Origin: Alphaproteobacteria bacterium
Lineage (GTDB): Bacteria > Pseudomonadota > Alphaproteobacteria > Rhizobiales > Aestuariivirgaceae
Direction: 5' to 3'
DNA: 5,468 nucleotides
NCBI GenBank assembly: GCA_024639035.1
Contig: JAHEJE010000202.1
Coordinates: 1 to 5,468 of the forward strand
This document shows positions 1-5,468 of the stretch, in pieces. Both the position numbers and the translations under genes were made by a program. Each line of letters opens with the position of its first letter. Positions within the stretch are counted from its first letter, which is position 1. The notes under the pieces were generated by a model. It was not told the origin of the DNA. It worked only from the letters and a program-made list of their open reading frames with translations, and ran no database searches.

Positions 1-113
1 CCGGGTGATGACAGCCTTGGAGGTAGTGGCGGACTATTTAGGTTACATGACGCCGCCGTGGCGGCCAGACGCGGCCCATAGTATTCCCCATTCTCTCCCC
101 CTACATTACCCCC

Positions 114-1088
114 ATGACCGCCGCTCATCTGAACCAGGACGAGATACGTCGTCACAACCGGCGCAACACCATTCACACCTGGCTGCTGATCGTCGGCACC
201 GGGCTGCTGATGGCGGTGATTGCCTGGATGATTTATGGCGCCGGGGGGATTGTCTGGGCGGCGTTGATTGGCGCGTTCGGGGTCTGGTCGGCCAGTCGGG
301 TCTCGCCCAGGCTGGTGCTCAGGCTGTACAAGGCCCGGCCGCTCCAGCCCGACGAATTGCCCGAACTGCACGACATCATGCGCAAACTGACGGCCCGCGC
401 CGATCTGTCTTCTGTGCCAACGCTGCACTACGTGCCGAGCCAGATGATGAACGCCTTTGCCGTCGGCAAGCCGGAGGACTCAGCCATTGCGGTGACCGAT
501 GGCCTGCTGCGCGGCCTCACCCTGCGCCAGCTGGCAGGCGTTCTGGCCCACGAGGTCAGCCACATCCGCTCCGGCGATCTGAAGGTGATGGCGCTCGCCG
601 ATGTCCTCAACCGCATGACCAGCTTCATGTCGACGTTCGGGCTGTTCGGGCTGATCTTCTCGATCCCGGCAAATCTGGCTGCGGGCATGAAAATTCCCTG
701 GCTTGGCTTCGTGCTGCTGCTTGCCGCGCCAACCCTTGGCGGGTTGCTGCAACTGGCCCTGTCGCGGGCCCGCGAGTACGACGCCGACCTCGACGCCGCA
801 GGCCTGACCGGCGATCCGGACGGGCTGGCCTCGGCTCTGCAGACATTGGAGCGCCAGCAGGGCAAGATGTGGGAGAGCATCGTGCTGCCGGGCGGGCGTT
901 CGCCGCATCCTTCCCTGTTGCGCTCGCACCCAAAGACCGAGGATCGGGTAGAACGCCTGAAGGCCCTGCGCAAGCCGGGAACGCCGTCGATCCTGGCCGA
1001 AGCCGTCCACCGCCCGCCACGCAAGACCATCGTCCCCATCATCAGCCCACCCCGCATCCGCTGGCACAAGATGGGGATCTGGTATTGA
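114..1088 (+). CDS. M48 family membrane zinc metalloprotease (HtpX-like)
   Basis: This is a 324-residue membrane-bound zinc endopeptidase. The family (HtpX/M48B) degrades misfolded or damaged membrane proteins with the active site on the cytoplasmic face. The zinc motif HEVSH is at residues 146-150 (H146, E147, H150). The third ligand is probably E221 in REYDAD (220-225), the usual second M48 signature. A conserved-looking SHPKTEDRVERL stretch follows at 271-282. Four hydrophobic segments fit the HtpX plan: about 22-41, 44-60, 172-190 and 195-216. The length is slightly above E. coli HtpX (about 293) because of a basic, proline-containing tail from about 285. The ATG at 114 is chosen because it places a short charged N-terminus before TM1. 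No Shine-Dalgarno sequence is visible and the bases before it are pyrimidine-rich. The motif surroundings (IRSGD after HEVSH) differ from classical HtpX (typically NRD), so this may be a paralogue and I give no symbol. The family call is firm; the substrate is unknown. Confidence 0.9.
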   Translation: MTAAHLNQDEIRRHNRRNTIHTWLLIVGTGLLMAVIAWMIYGAGGIVWAALIGAFGVWSASRVSPRLVLRLYKARPLQPDELPELHDIMRKLTARADLSSVPTLHYVPSQMMNAFAVGKPEDSAIAVTDGLLRGLTLRQLAGVLAHEVSHIRSGDLKVMALADVLNRMTSFMSTFGLFGLIFSIPANLAAGMKIPWLGFVLLLAAPTLGGLLQLALSRAREYDADLDAAGLTGDPDGLASALQTLERQQGKMWESIVLPGGRSPHPSLLRSHPKTEDRVERLKALRKPGTPSILAEAVHRPPRKTIVPIISPPRIRWHKMGIWY

Positions 1089-1118
1089 CGCCGGCGACGG
1101 CGACACTGTGCGATATGA

Positions 1119-1241
1119 CCCCTTCCCCCAGAAAGGGTGAAGGTCGGGATGGGGGTTGATGGCGGTACCGTTCAGCAATGTTTCTGTATGTGGCACCGCC
1201 ATCAATCCCCACCCTGACCCTCCCCTTTTCTAAGGGAGGGG
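1119..1241. repeat. Long imperfect inverted repeat, REP/BIME-like intergenic element
   Basis: The left arm is 1119-1169 and the right arm 1192-1241, around a 22-base centre (1170-1191). The inner half of each arm matches best: left 1144-1169 against the reverse complement of right 1192-1217 shows 22 of 26 identities, including an unbroken TTGATGGCGGT block. The outer halves match more loosely, and each can also fold alone. The right one pairs CCCTCCC (1218-1224) with GGGAGGG (1234-1240), extended by TT/AA around loop TTCT. The left one pairs CCTTC with GAAGG (1121-1125 with 1138-1142). The architecture, two small GC-rich hairpins in opposite orientation, resembles dispersed palindromic elements common between proteobacterial genes. 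Translating it gives peptides such as SPPLEKGRVRVG, a type seen in spurious ORFs over such repeats. It may also end or stabilise the protease transcript. Dispersal in the genome is inferred. Confidence 0.72.
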
Positions 1242-1275
1242 AAGTTCCACCGCGAGCACTTTCCGCCGACCCCAA

Positions 1276-1297
1276 TGCACGCTACAACCATCGTGCA
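1276..1297. promoter_or_regulatory. Perfect inverted repeat upstream of ipdC, candidate operator or leader hairpin
   Basis: TGCACG (1276-1281) and CGTGCA (1292-1297) are exact reverse complements separated by 10 bases. The centre lies about 47 bases before the ipdC ATG. The symmetry and spacing would suit a dimeric regulator, or a small hairpin if it is in the transcript. Azospirillum ipdC genes are known to be transcriptionally regulated (auxin and growth phase) and to carry inverted-repeat promoter elements, but I see no sequence identity to those. No convincing -35/-10 pair could be placed. A weak TTTCCG, 17-base spacer, TACAAC arrangement (1260-1288) would put the repeat over the -10 region. 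Confidence 0.4.
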
Positions 1298-1333
1298 AAC
1301 CCTGCCTGACCGGCACTACAAGGACGCGCGCAA

Positions 1334-2962
1334 ATGAACATTTCCACTGCTCTCCTCCAGGCGTTGAAGGACTATGGCGCCGATGAGGTTTTCGGCATTC
1401 CGGGCGACTTCGCCCTGCCATTCTTCCGCCATATCGAAACCAGCAACATCCTGCCGCTCTACACCCTCAGCCATGAACCGGCCGTGGGCTTTGCTGCCGA
1501 TGCCGCCGGGCGCTACCGCGGCACCCTGGGCGTGGCCGTCGTCACCTATGGCGCCGGCGCCCTCAACATGGTCAACCCGGTGGCCACGGCCTATGCCGAA
1601 AAGTCACCGCTGGTGGTGATCTCCGGCGCGCCGGGCGCCGCCGAGGGCAAGATGGGGCTCGGCCTGCACCACCAGGTCAAGCATCTCGACAGCCAGCGCC
1701 TGGTCTACAATGAGGTCACCTGCGCCCAGGCGGTACTGGACGACCCGGAGACGGCACCGGCCGAGATCGCCCGTGTCCTGACCATGGCGCGCGAGCTGTC
1801 GCTGCCGGTCTATATCGAGTTTCCCCGCGACATGGTCGACGTGGCCTGCGCGCCCGTGCCGGCCTATGTGTCCTCGCATGGCAAACCGGAAGCGGCGCAG
1901 GCCTGCGCCCGCCAGGTTATGGCCCTGCTCAAGGCCGCGACCTCACCGACCCTCATGCTCGGCGTCGAGGTGCGCCGCTACGGGCTGGAGAAAAAGGTCG
2001 CGGCACTGGCCGAAAGGCTCGCCATTCCCACCGTCACCAGTTTCATGGGCCGGGGCATTCTGGCCGAAACCAGCGCCCCGTTCGCCGGCACCTATCTCGG
2101 CCTGGCCGGCGAAGACGGCGTGCGCGAGGAAGTGGAGCGTTCCGACGGCCTGCTGATGCTCGGTGTCATCATGTGCGATACCAATTTCGGCGTCTCCAAG
2201 CGCCAGGTCGACATGCGCCACGCCGCCCAGGCCTTCGGCCGTCAGGTCAAGTTCAACCACCATCTTTATCCCGACATCCCGCTGCCCGACCTTGTCGATG
2301 CCCTGCTTGAGATTGCCGAACCGCTGGGCAGCGCCAAGCCTGTGGACTGGGCAGCGCCAACCGGCCTGCCGGCCGACGATGCCGCGATCAAGCCCCTCGA
2401 CATCGCCACCGCCGTCAACGACCTGTTTGTCCGCCACGGCAAGATGCCGATCGCCTCCGACATCGGCGACTGCCTGTTCACCGCCATGGACATGGCCCAC
2501 ACGGCGCTGGTCGCGCCCGGCTATTACGCCACCATGGGGCCGGGCATACCGTTCGGCCTCGGCCTGCAGGCCGCCTCGGGCCTGCGTCCGCTCGTCCTGG
2601 TCGGCGACGGTGCCTTCCAGATGACCGGCTGGGAGCTCGGCAACTGCCGCCGGCTCGGCCTCAATCCGATCGTACTGGTGTTCAACAACGCCGCCTGGGG
2701 CATGCTCAAGGCGTTCCAGGCCGACGCCGGCTACAACGACCTGGACGACTGGAGATTCGCCGACATCGCCCCATCGCTCGGCGGCAAGGGCGTTCGCGTT
2801 GAAACCCGCAAGGCGCTGGCCGATGCGCTGGAAGCGGCCTGGCAGGACGACAGTTCCTTTCAGCTCGTTGAAATCATCATCCCGCGCGAGGAGATATCGC
2901 CGACCCTGAAGCGTTTCACCGAGGCGATCCGCCAGAAAAGCGCCTTGGCAAAGGAGGCCTAG
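1334..2962 (+). CDS. ipdC: Indolepyruvate/phenylpyruvate decarboxylase (ThDP-dependent)
   Basis: This 542-residue cytoplasmic enzyme decarboxylates aromatic 2-keto acids (indole-3-pyruvate, phenylpyruvate) to aldehydes. In Azospirillum this is the key step of the indole-3-pyruvate route to auxin and of phenylacetic acid formation. The length matches that enzyme (about 545), and many blocks are recognisable from it: FGIPGDFALPF (20-30), TLSHEPAVGFAADAA (44-58), CLFTAMDM (380-387), GDGAFQMTGWELGNCRRLG (424-442) and NDLDDWRFAD (468-477). Order: N-terminal pyrimidine-binding domain with D25, the cofactor-activating E48 and the HH pair H112-H113; a central domain about 190-330; a C-terminal pyrophosphate-binding domain with the ThDP/Mg motif from GDG (424-426) to NN (451-452). 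The HH pair and N-terminal D argue for a decarboxylase and against acetolactate synthase. After NN the sequence reads AAWGML, where I recall a Glu in the Azospirillum enzyme at the Gly position. AAGGA (1320-1324) lies 9 bases before the ATG. Substrate preference between indole- and phenylpyruvate cannot be read from sequence. Confidence 0.92.
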   Translation: MNISTALLQALKDYGADEVFGIPGDFALPFFRHIETSNILPLYTLSHEPAVGFAADAAGRYRGTLGVAVVTYGAGALNMVNPVATAYAEKSPLVVISGAPGAAEGKMGLGLHHQVKHLDSQRLVYNEVTCAQAVLDDPETAPAEIARVLTMARELSLPVYIEFPRDMVDVACAPVPAYVSSHGKPEAAQACARQVMALLKAATSPTLMLGVEVRRYGLEKKVAALAERLAIPTVTSFMGRGILAETSAPFAGTYLGLAGEDGVREEVERSDGLLMLGVIMCDTNFGVSKRQVDMRHAAQAFGRQVKFNHHLYPDIPLPDLVDALLEIAEPLGSAKPVDWAAPTGLPADDAAIKPLDIATAVNDLFVRHGKMPIASDIGDCLFTAMDMAHTALVAPGYYATMGPGIPFGLGLQAASGLRPLVLVGDGAFQMTGWELGNCRRLGLNPIVLVFNNAAWGMLKAFQADAGYNDLDDWRFADIAPSLGGKGVRVETRKALADALEAAWQDDSSFQLVEIIIPREEISPTLKRFTEAIRQKSALAKEA

Positions 2963-2965
2963 TTG
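2950..2965 (+). promoter_or_regulatory. Shine-Dalgarno and TTG start coupled to the ipdC stop
   Basis: AAAGGAGG (2950-2957) inside the last codons of ipdC is a near-perfect ribosome binding site. It is followed by the ipdC stop TAG (2960-2962) and then directly by TTG (2963-2965), in the same reading frame. The spacing from GGAGG to TTG is 5 bases. This fixes the non-ATG start of the downstream gene, because the next in-frame ATG (codon 34) lies beyond the first membrane segment. The arrangement implies termination-reinitiation, so both proteins probably come from one mRNA. Confidence 0.75.
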
Positions 2966-3535
2966 GCGACCGGGCCGTTCTCATCCTGGCGTCACTCTGG
3001 CCTCATCGCGCTGATCGTCGTTGCCGCCATAGCCGGCCTGTGGCTGCTCGGGCGCACACCGATGTGCACCTGCGGCTATGTCAAGCTGTGGCATGGCGAA
3101 GCGATGAGTTCGGAAAACTCCCAACACCTGCTCGACTGGTATTCGCCAAGCCATGTGCTGCACGGACTTCTGCTCTATCTCGGCCTGCGCTATCTGCTGG
3201 CGCGCCAGCCGCTTTCGACCCGCTTCGTCATCGCAACCCTGATCGAGGCCGCGTGGGAGCTGGTCGAGAACACCGATATGGTAATCCAGCACTATCGCGA
3301 CGCGACGATTTCACTCGATTACTACGGCGACAGCATTCTCAACTCGACCGCCGACATCGTCATGATGATGATCGGTTTCCTGATTGCCTGGCGCGCGCCC
3401 GTGTGGCTCAGCATCGCACTGTTCGTCGCCGCAGAGCTGTTTGTCGGCTATATGATCCGCGATGGCCTGATCCTCAACATCATCATGCTGCTGTGGCCGC
3501 TGGAGACCATCAAGTCATGGCAGGCTGCGGCGTGA
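2963..3535 (+). CDS. DUF2585 (UPF0314) family integral membrane protein
   Basis: This is a 190-residue polytopic inner-membrane protein of unknown function. It matches the DUF2585/UPF0314 family, known mainly from alphaproteobacteria, through its characteristic conserved blocks: GRTPMCTCGYVKLWHG (30-45), SSENSQHLLDWYSPSHVLHG (49-68), EAAWELVENTDMVIQHYRD (95-113) and YYGDSILNSTADI (120-132). Near the C-terminus are RDG (166-168) and LNIIMLLWPLE (171-181). Hydrophobic segments lie at about 12-30, 64-80, 131-144, 146-164 and 168-180. The many invariant-looking polar residues between segments (C35, C37, H44, E50, N51, H55, E95, E99, E102, N103) suggest metal or substrate binding, but no role is established that I know of. 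The TTG start is supported by a strong ribosome binding site and direct abutment to the ipdC stop. The length is normal for the family and no damage is seen. Co-translation with ipdC suggests a linked role, which is inference only. Confidence 0.88.
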   Translation: MATGPFSSWRHSGLIALIVVAAIAGLWLLGRTPMCTCGYVKLWHGEAMSSENSQHLLDWYSPSHVLHGLLLYLGLRYLLARQPLSTRFVIATLIEAAWELVENTDMVIQHYRDATISLDYYGDSILNSTADIVMMMIGFLIAWRAPVWLSIALFVAAELFVGYMIRDGLILNIIMLLWPLETIKSWQAAA

Positions 3536-3585
3536 GTTGAACCGCACGCACGCGGCGATTTGTGTACCAAGTGACTTTACGCCCG

Positions 3586-3611
3586 CGCCGGCATGGCCTT
3601 TAATGCCGGTG
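3586..3611 (+). other. Stem-loop between the DUF2585 gene and the small exported-protein gene
   Basis: CGCCGGCAT (3586-3594) pairs with ATGCCGGTG (3603-3611) through 9 base pairs, one of them a G-T (G-U) pair, around an 8-base loop. It is followed by TGTTTGGGGGG and not by a T run, so it is not a classical intrinsic terminator. It ends 27 bases before the chosen start of the next gene. It could attenuate read-through, protect the upstream mRNA 3' end, or sit in the leader of the next gene. No other clear signal is seen in the gap 3536-3638. Confidence 0.4.
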
Positions 3612-3638
3612 TGTTTGGGGGGTAAGGACGATGATGTC

Positions 3639-3974
3639 ATGCCGAAGAGTTTTCTCGCAACCGTGTTCGCATCGGCGCTGATGGCGGTGTTCGCCGGCGA
3701 TGCCGTGGCCGATACCGTGGAACAGCAGTTCAACGACTTCTTTGCCCGCCAGACCGAGTTCGAAGCTCGCGACAAGAAGGCCCGCGAAGAGGGCTATGTG
3801 CTGCAACAGCTTTACGATCCGCAAGGCGACAGCTCCGGCACCCTGTCGCTCGGCGGCGGCCCCGATCCCGAACCGCAATTCGGCTTCAACCGCCGACACA
3901 ACTTCACCGGCACCAATTTCAACGAGGAGCCCCCGGCGCCCCGCGGCATCCTGAACCTGCGGCTGAAGTTTTGA
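3639..3974 (+). CDS. Small exported protein of unknown function
   Basis: This is a 111-residue protein that I do not recognise. The N-terminus is a textbook Sec signal peptide: MPK, a hydrophobic core (residues 5-20) and a likely cleavage after AVA (22-24), giving a mature protein of about 87 residues in the periplasm or beyond. The mature part starts with a charged, probably helical segment (about 25-55, FFARQTEFEARDKKAREEGYV). It then turns to a glycine/proline-rich low-structure region (LGGGPDPEPQFG, about 69-80) and an asparagine/proline-rich stretch (about 80-100). It ends LNLRLKF, an alternating hydrophobic/charged tail with terminal Phe, as outer-membrane beta proteins often have, though the protein is too short for a barrel. 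The ATG at 3639 is preferred over an in-frame TTG at 3537, because the longer start would bury the signal peptide 34 residues inside; TAAGGA (3623-3628) lies 10 bases upstream. It overlaps the next gene by 4 bases. No cysteine lipobox is present. Confidence 0.72.
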   Translation: MPKSFLATVFASALMAVFAGDAVADTVEQQFNDFFARQTEFEARDKKAREEGYVLQQLYDPQGDSSGTLSLGGGPDPEPQFGFNRRHNFTGTNFNEEPPAPRGILNLRLKF

Positions 3975-4441
3975 GCAACGAGACACCGCAGTACAGTCAT
4001 CGTCAGCACGGTCACGTCATCAGATGGGCCGCCACGGCAGTTGCCGCCGTCACCGCCCTGATCATCTACCTGGTGGCGCCTGAAGCCTCTGCGGTGGCCC
4101 TCGTCGTGGTCGTTGTGGCGATGGCGATTTCCTTTGTCTTCGGCAGCATGACGGTGGAAATCAACGGCGGCCAGCTCAACTGGTGGTTCGGCCCCAGTAT
4201 CTTGAAGAAATCCCTCGCCGTCGCCGACATCGCTGTGGCCGAGCAGGTGCGCAACAACTGGAAATGGGGCTGGGGCATCCGCTACTACGGCAACGGCTGG
4301 CTGTTCAACGTCTCCGGGCTGGACGCCGTGGAAGTGACCCGTGCCGACGGCAAGATGCTGCGGCTTGGCACCGATGACCCTGAAGGCCTCGCCGCGGCGA
4401 TCCATAAGGCGACAGGTGACAGATCGAAACCGGCGGGCTAA
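3971..4441 (+). CDS. Two-TM membrane protein with probable bacterial PH-like domain
   Basis: This is a 156-residue protein with two adjacent hydrophobic segments (about 17-36 and 39-58, the second containing five Val in a row) joined by a very short turn, so both ends probably face the cytoplasm. The C-terminal 90 residues look like a small beta-rich domain of bacterial PH type. The visible pattern is a strand pair at about 60-73 (MTVEINGGQLNWWF), a segment containing IAVAEQVRNNWKWGWGIRYYGNGWLFNVSG (about 87-116), then VEVTRADGKMLRLGTDDPEGLAAAI (120-144). The last is the strand-turn-strand-helix ending typical of such domains. The family call is by pattern, not a confident match. The start must be TTG at 3971, since no other in-frame start precedes the first membrane segment. 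The ribosome site is weak, and TTG overlaps the upstream TGA as TTGA, which points to translational coupling with the exported-protein gene. The VWA gene begins 9 bases after the stop. Function unknown. Confidence 0.72.
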   Translation: MSNETPQYSHRQHGHVIRWAATAVAAVTALIIYLVAPEASAVALVVVVVAMAISFVFGSMTVEINGGQLNWWFGPSILKKSLAVADIAVAEQVRNNWKWGWGIRYYGNGWLFNVSGLDAVEVTRADGKMLRLGTDDPEGLAAAIHKATGDRSKPAG

Positions 4442-4450
4442 AACGCCGCC

Positions 4451-5468
4451 ATGTTCATCACCTTCTTCAACGAATTGAAACAGATCGGCCTTCCCGTCAC
4501 GCTCAAGGAATACCTCACCTTGATGCAGGCGATGGAGTCCGGCCTGGCCGGATTCCAGGTCGAGAACTTCTACTATCTTTCGCGCTCGGCACTGGTCAAG
4601 GACGAGCGCAATCTGGACAAATTCGACCGTGTTTTCAGCCACGTCTTCAAGGGACTTGATTCGGTTTCGCAGGAAGAACTGCTGGCCAACATTCCCGAGG
4701 AATGGTTGCGCAAGCTGAACGAAAAATTCCTCACCGAGGAGGAAAAGGCCCAGATCGCGGCGCTGGGCGGCTGGGACAAGATCATGGAGGAGCTGAAGAA
4801 GCGCCTGGAAGAGCAGAAAAAACGCCACCAGGGCGGCTCGAAATGGATCGGCACCGGCGGCACCTCACCGTTCGGCGCCTACGGCTACAACCCGGCCGGC
4901 ATCCGCATCGGCCAGGACGGCAACCGCAACAACCGCGCCATCAAGGTGTGGGACAAGCGCGAGTTCAAGGACCTCGACGACAGCGTCGAACTCGGCACCC
5001 GCAACATCAAGGTGGCACTCAGGCGCCTGCGCAAGTTCGCCCGGCAGGGCGCACCGGAAGAGCTCGACCTCGACGATACCATCCGCTCGACTGCCAACAA
5101 GGGCTATCTCGACCTCAAACTGGTGCCGGAAAAACGCAACACCATCAAGGTGCTGCTGTTCTTCGACGTCGGCGGGTCGATGGACCCGTTCATCCGCTCC
5201 TGCGAAGAGCTGTTCTCCGCCGCCCGGGCCGAGTTCAAGCACATGGAGTATTTCTACTTCCACAACTGCATCTACGAGGGCGTGTGGAGACGGAATTCGC
5301 GCCGCCGCACGGAAAAGATCGACACCTGGGACGTGCTCCATACCTACCCGGCCGACTACAAGCTGATCTTCGTCGGCGATGCCTCGATGAGCCCTTATGA
5401 GCTGACCCACCCGGGCGGCTCCGTTGAGCACATGAACGAAGAGCCCGGCGCCCTCTGGCTGCAACGGG
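4451..5468 (+). CDS. VWA-domain protein, CoxE-like (COG3825 type), 3' end cut by window
   Basis: The frame is open from ATG 4451 to the window edge, giving 339 residues without a stop. Family members I recall are near 390-400, so some 50-60 residues are missing. The N-terminal half is alpha-helical: FFNELKQIGLPVTLKEYL (5-22), a charged coiled-coil-like segment at about 97-126 (EEEKAQIAAL, IMEELKKRLEEQKK), then GGTSPFGAYGYNPAGIRIG (136-154). Residues 183-226 contain RNIKVALRRLRKFARQG and the DLDDTIRSTANKGYLDLKL linker. The VWA domain starts at about 232 with VLLFFDVGGSMDPF (234-247), followed by FVGDASMSPYEL (307-318). The MIDAS motif reads D239-x-G241-x-S243, not DxSxS. I recall this variant as usual for the subfamily, so it is probably not a defect. 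These soluble proteins normally act with a MoxR-type AAA+ ATPase in maturation or metal insertion of target enzymes. That partner is not in the window and may lie downstream. No clear Shine-Dalgarno is seen. Confidence 0.88.
   Translation, partial: MFITFFNELKQIGLPVTLKEYLTLMQAMESGLAGFQVENFYYLSRSALVKDERNLDKFDRVFSHVFKGLDSVSQEELLANIPEEWLRKLNEKFLTEEEKAQIAALGGWDKIMEELKKRLEEQKKRHQGGSKWIGTGGTSPFGAYGYNPAGIRIGQDGNRNNRAIKVWDKREFKDLDDSVELGTRNIKVALRRLRKFARQGAPEELDLDDTIRSTANKGYLDLKLVPEKRNTIKVLLFFDVGGSMDPFIRSCEELFSAARAEFKHMEYFYFHNCIYEGVWRRNSRRRTEKIDTWDVLHTYPADYKLIFVGDASMSPYELTHPGGSVEHMNEEPGALWLQR

Noticed and set aside
17..44. Possible sigma70-type promoter (TTGGAG with an AT-rich stretch) before the protease
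   Set aside because: The spacing between the best hexamers is 12 to 16 bases and the -10 match is poor, so it is not distinguishable from chance.
5..1159. Long + strand frame of 384 codons overlapping the protease gene
   Set aside because: It is a +1 shadow of the M48 gene, rich in Arg, Ala and Pro, with no domain, and it continues into the repeat element.
428..1205. Antisense open frames opposite the M48 protease
   Set aside because: The + strand gene has intact catalytic motifs and membrane segments. The opposite frames show no recognisable domain.
1191..1205. TGGCAC resembling the -24 part of a sigma54 promoter
   Set aside because: No TTGC-type -12 element lies at the required spacing, and the bases belong to the conserved arm of the inverted repeat.
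1042..1275. Small - strand ORF of 77 codons over the intergenic repeat
   Set aside because: Its peptide is a translation of the palindromic element itself (Pro/Gly/Arg-rich, with SPPLEKGRVRVG-like parts), the common type of false ORF over such repeats.
1943..2500. Antisense open frame of 185 codons within ipdC
   Set aside because: It lies wholly inside a full-length decarboxylase and has no domain features or ribosome site of its own.
3537..3638. Upstream TTG start that would extend the small exported protein by 34 residues
   Set aside because: It would place a clear signal peptide in the interior. The ATG at 3639 has its own upstream TAAGGA, and the extension resembles translated intergenic sequence including the stem-loop.
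3812..4828. Open antisense frame of 338 codons on the - strand
   Set aside because: It runs across three well-supported + strand genes, has low-complexity, non-family composition (rich in Val, Gly, His, Asp, Glu) and reflects the codon bias of GC-rich sense genes.
4702..5400. Second + strand frame of 232 codons inside the VWA gene
   Set aside because: It is a shifted-frame shadow with Arg/His/Gln-rich low-complexity composition. The VWA frame carries the family motifs.

Overview
The window is GC-rich, with closely packed genes that all read on the + strand. It looks like an alphaproteobacterial chromosome segment, most likely Rhodospirillales-like. Two proteins support this. The thiamine-diphosphate decarboxylase resembles the Azospirillum indolepyruvate/phenylpyruvate decarboxylase closely along its whole length. 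The gene behind it encodes a DUF2585 (UPF0314) membrane protein, a family I know mainly from alphaproteobacteria. This placement rests on recalled family features, not on a search.

Layout: a 113-base leader (1-113) precedes an M48 membrane zinc metalloprotease (114-1088). The 245-base gap that follows (1089-1333) is the most structured non-coding DNA here. It holds a long imperfect inverted repeat (1119-1241) that looks like a dispersed REP/BIME-type intergenic element, then a separate small perfect inverted repeat (1276-1297) just upstream of the decarboxylase gene. The decarboxylase (1334-2962) is followed with no spacer by the DUF2585 gene (2963-3535), which starts at TTG behind a strong Shine-Dalgarno sequence inside the decarboxylase gene. 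After a 103-base gap with a stem-loop comes a small exported protein of unknown function (3639-3974). It overlaps by 4 bases a two-TM protein with a probable PH-like domain (3971-4441). Nine bases later a CoxE-like VWA-domain protein (COG3825 type) begins at 4451 and runs off the window end.

Functionally this reads as a housekeeping or accessory mixture, not a clear single pathway. The protease is probably a separate unit, isolated by the repeat element. ipdC and the DUF2585 gene are arranged for coupled translation, so aromatic 2-keto acid decarboxylation (auxin/phenylacetaldehyde-type metabolism) may be co-expressed with a membrane protein of unknown role. The small exported protein, the PH-like membrane protein and the VWA protein form a second tight group. 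VWA proteins of this type usually work with a MoxR-type AAA+ ATPase, which is not in the window. I found no RNA genes, CRISPR array, insertion sequence or defence system. No obviously new system is visible. The best leads are the non-coding structures before ipdC and the uncharacterised small exported protein.
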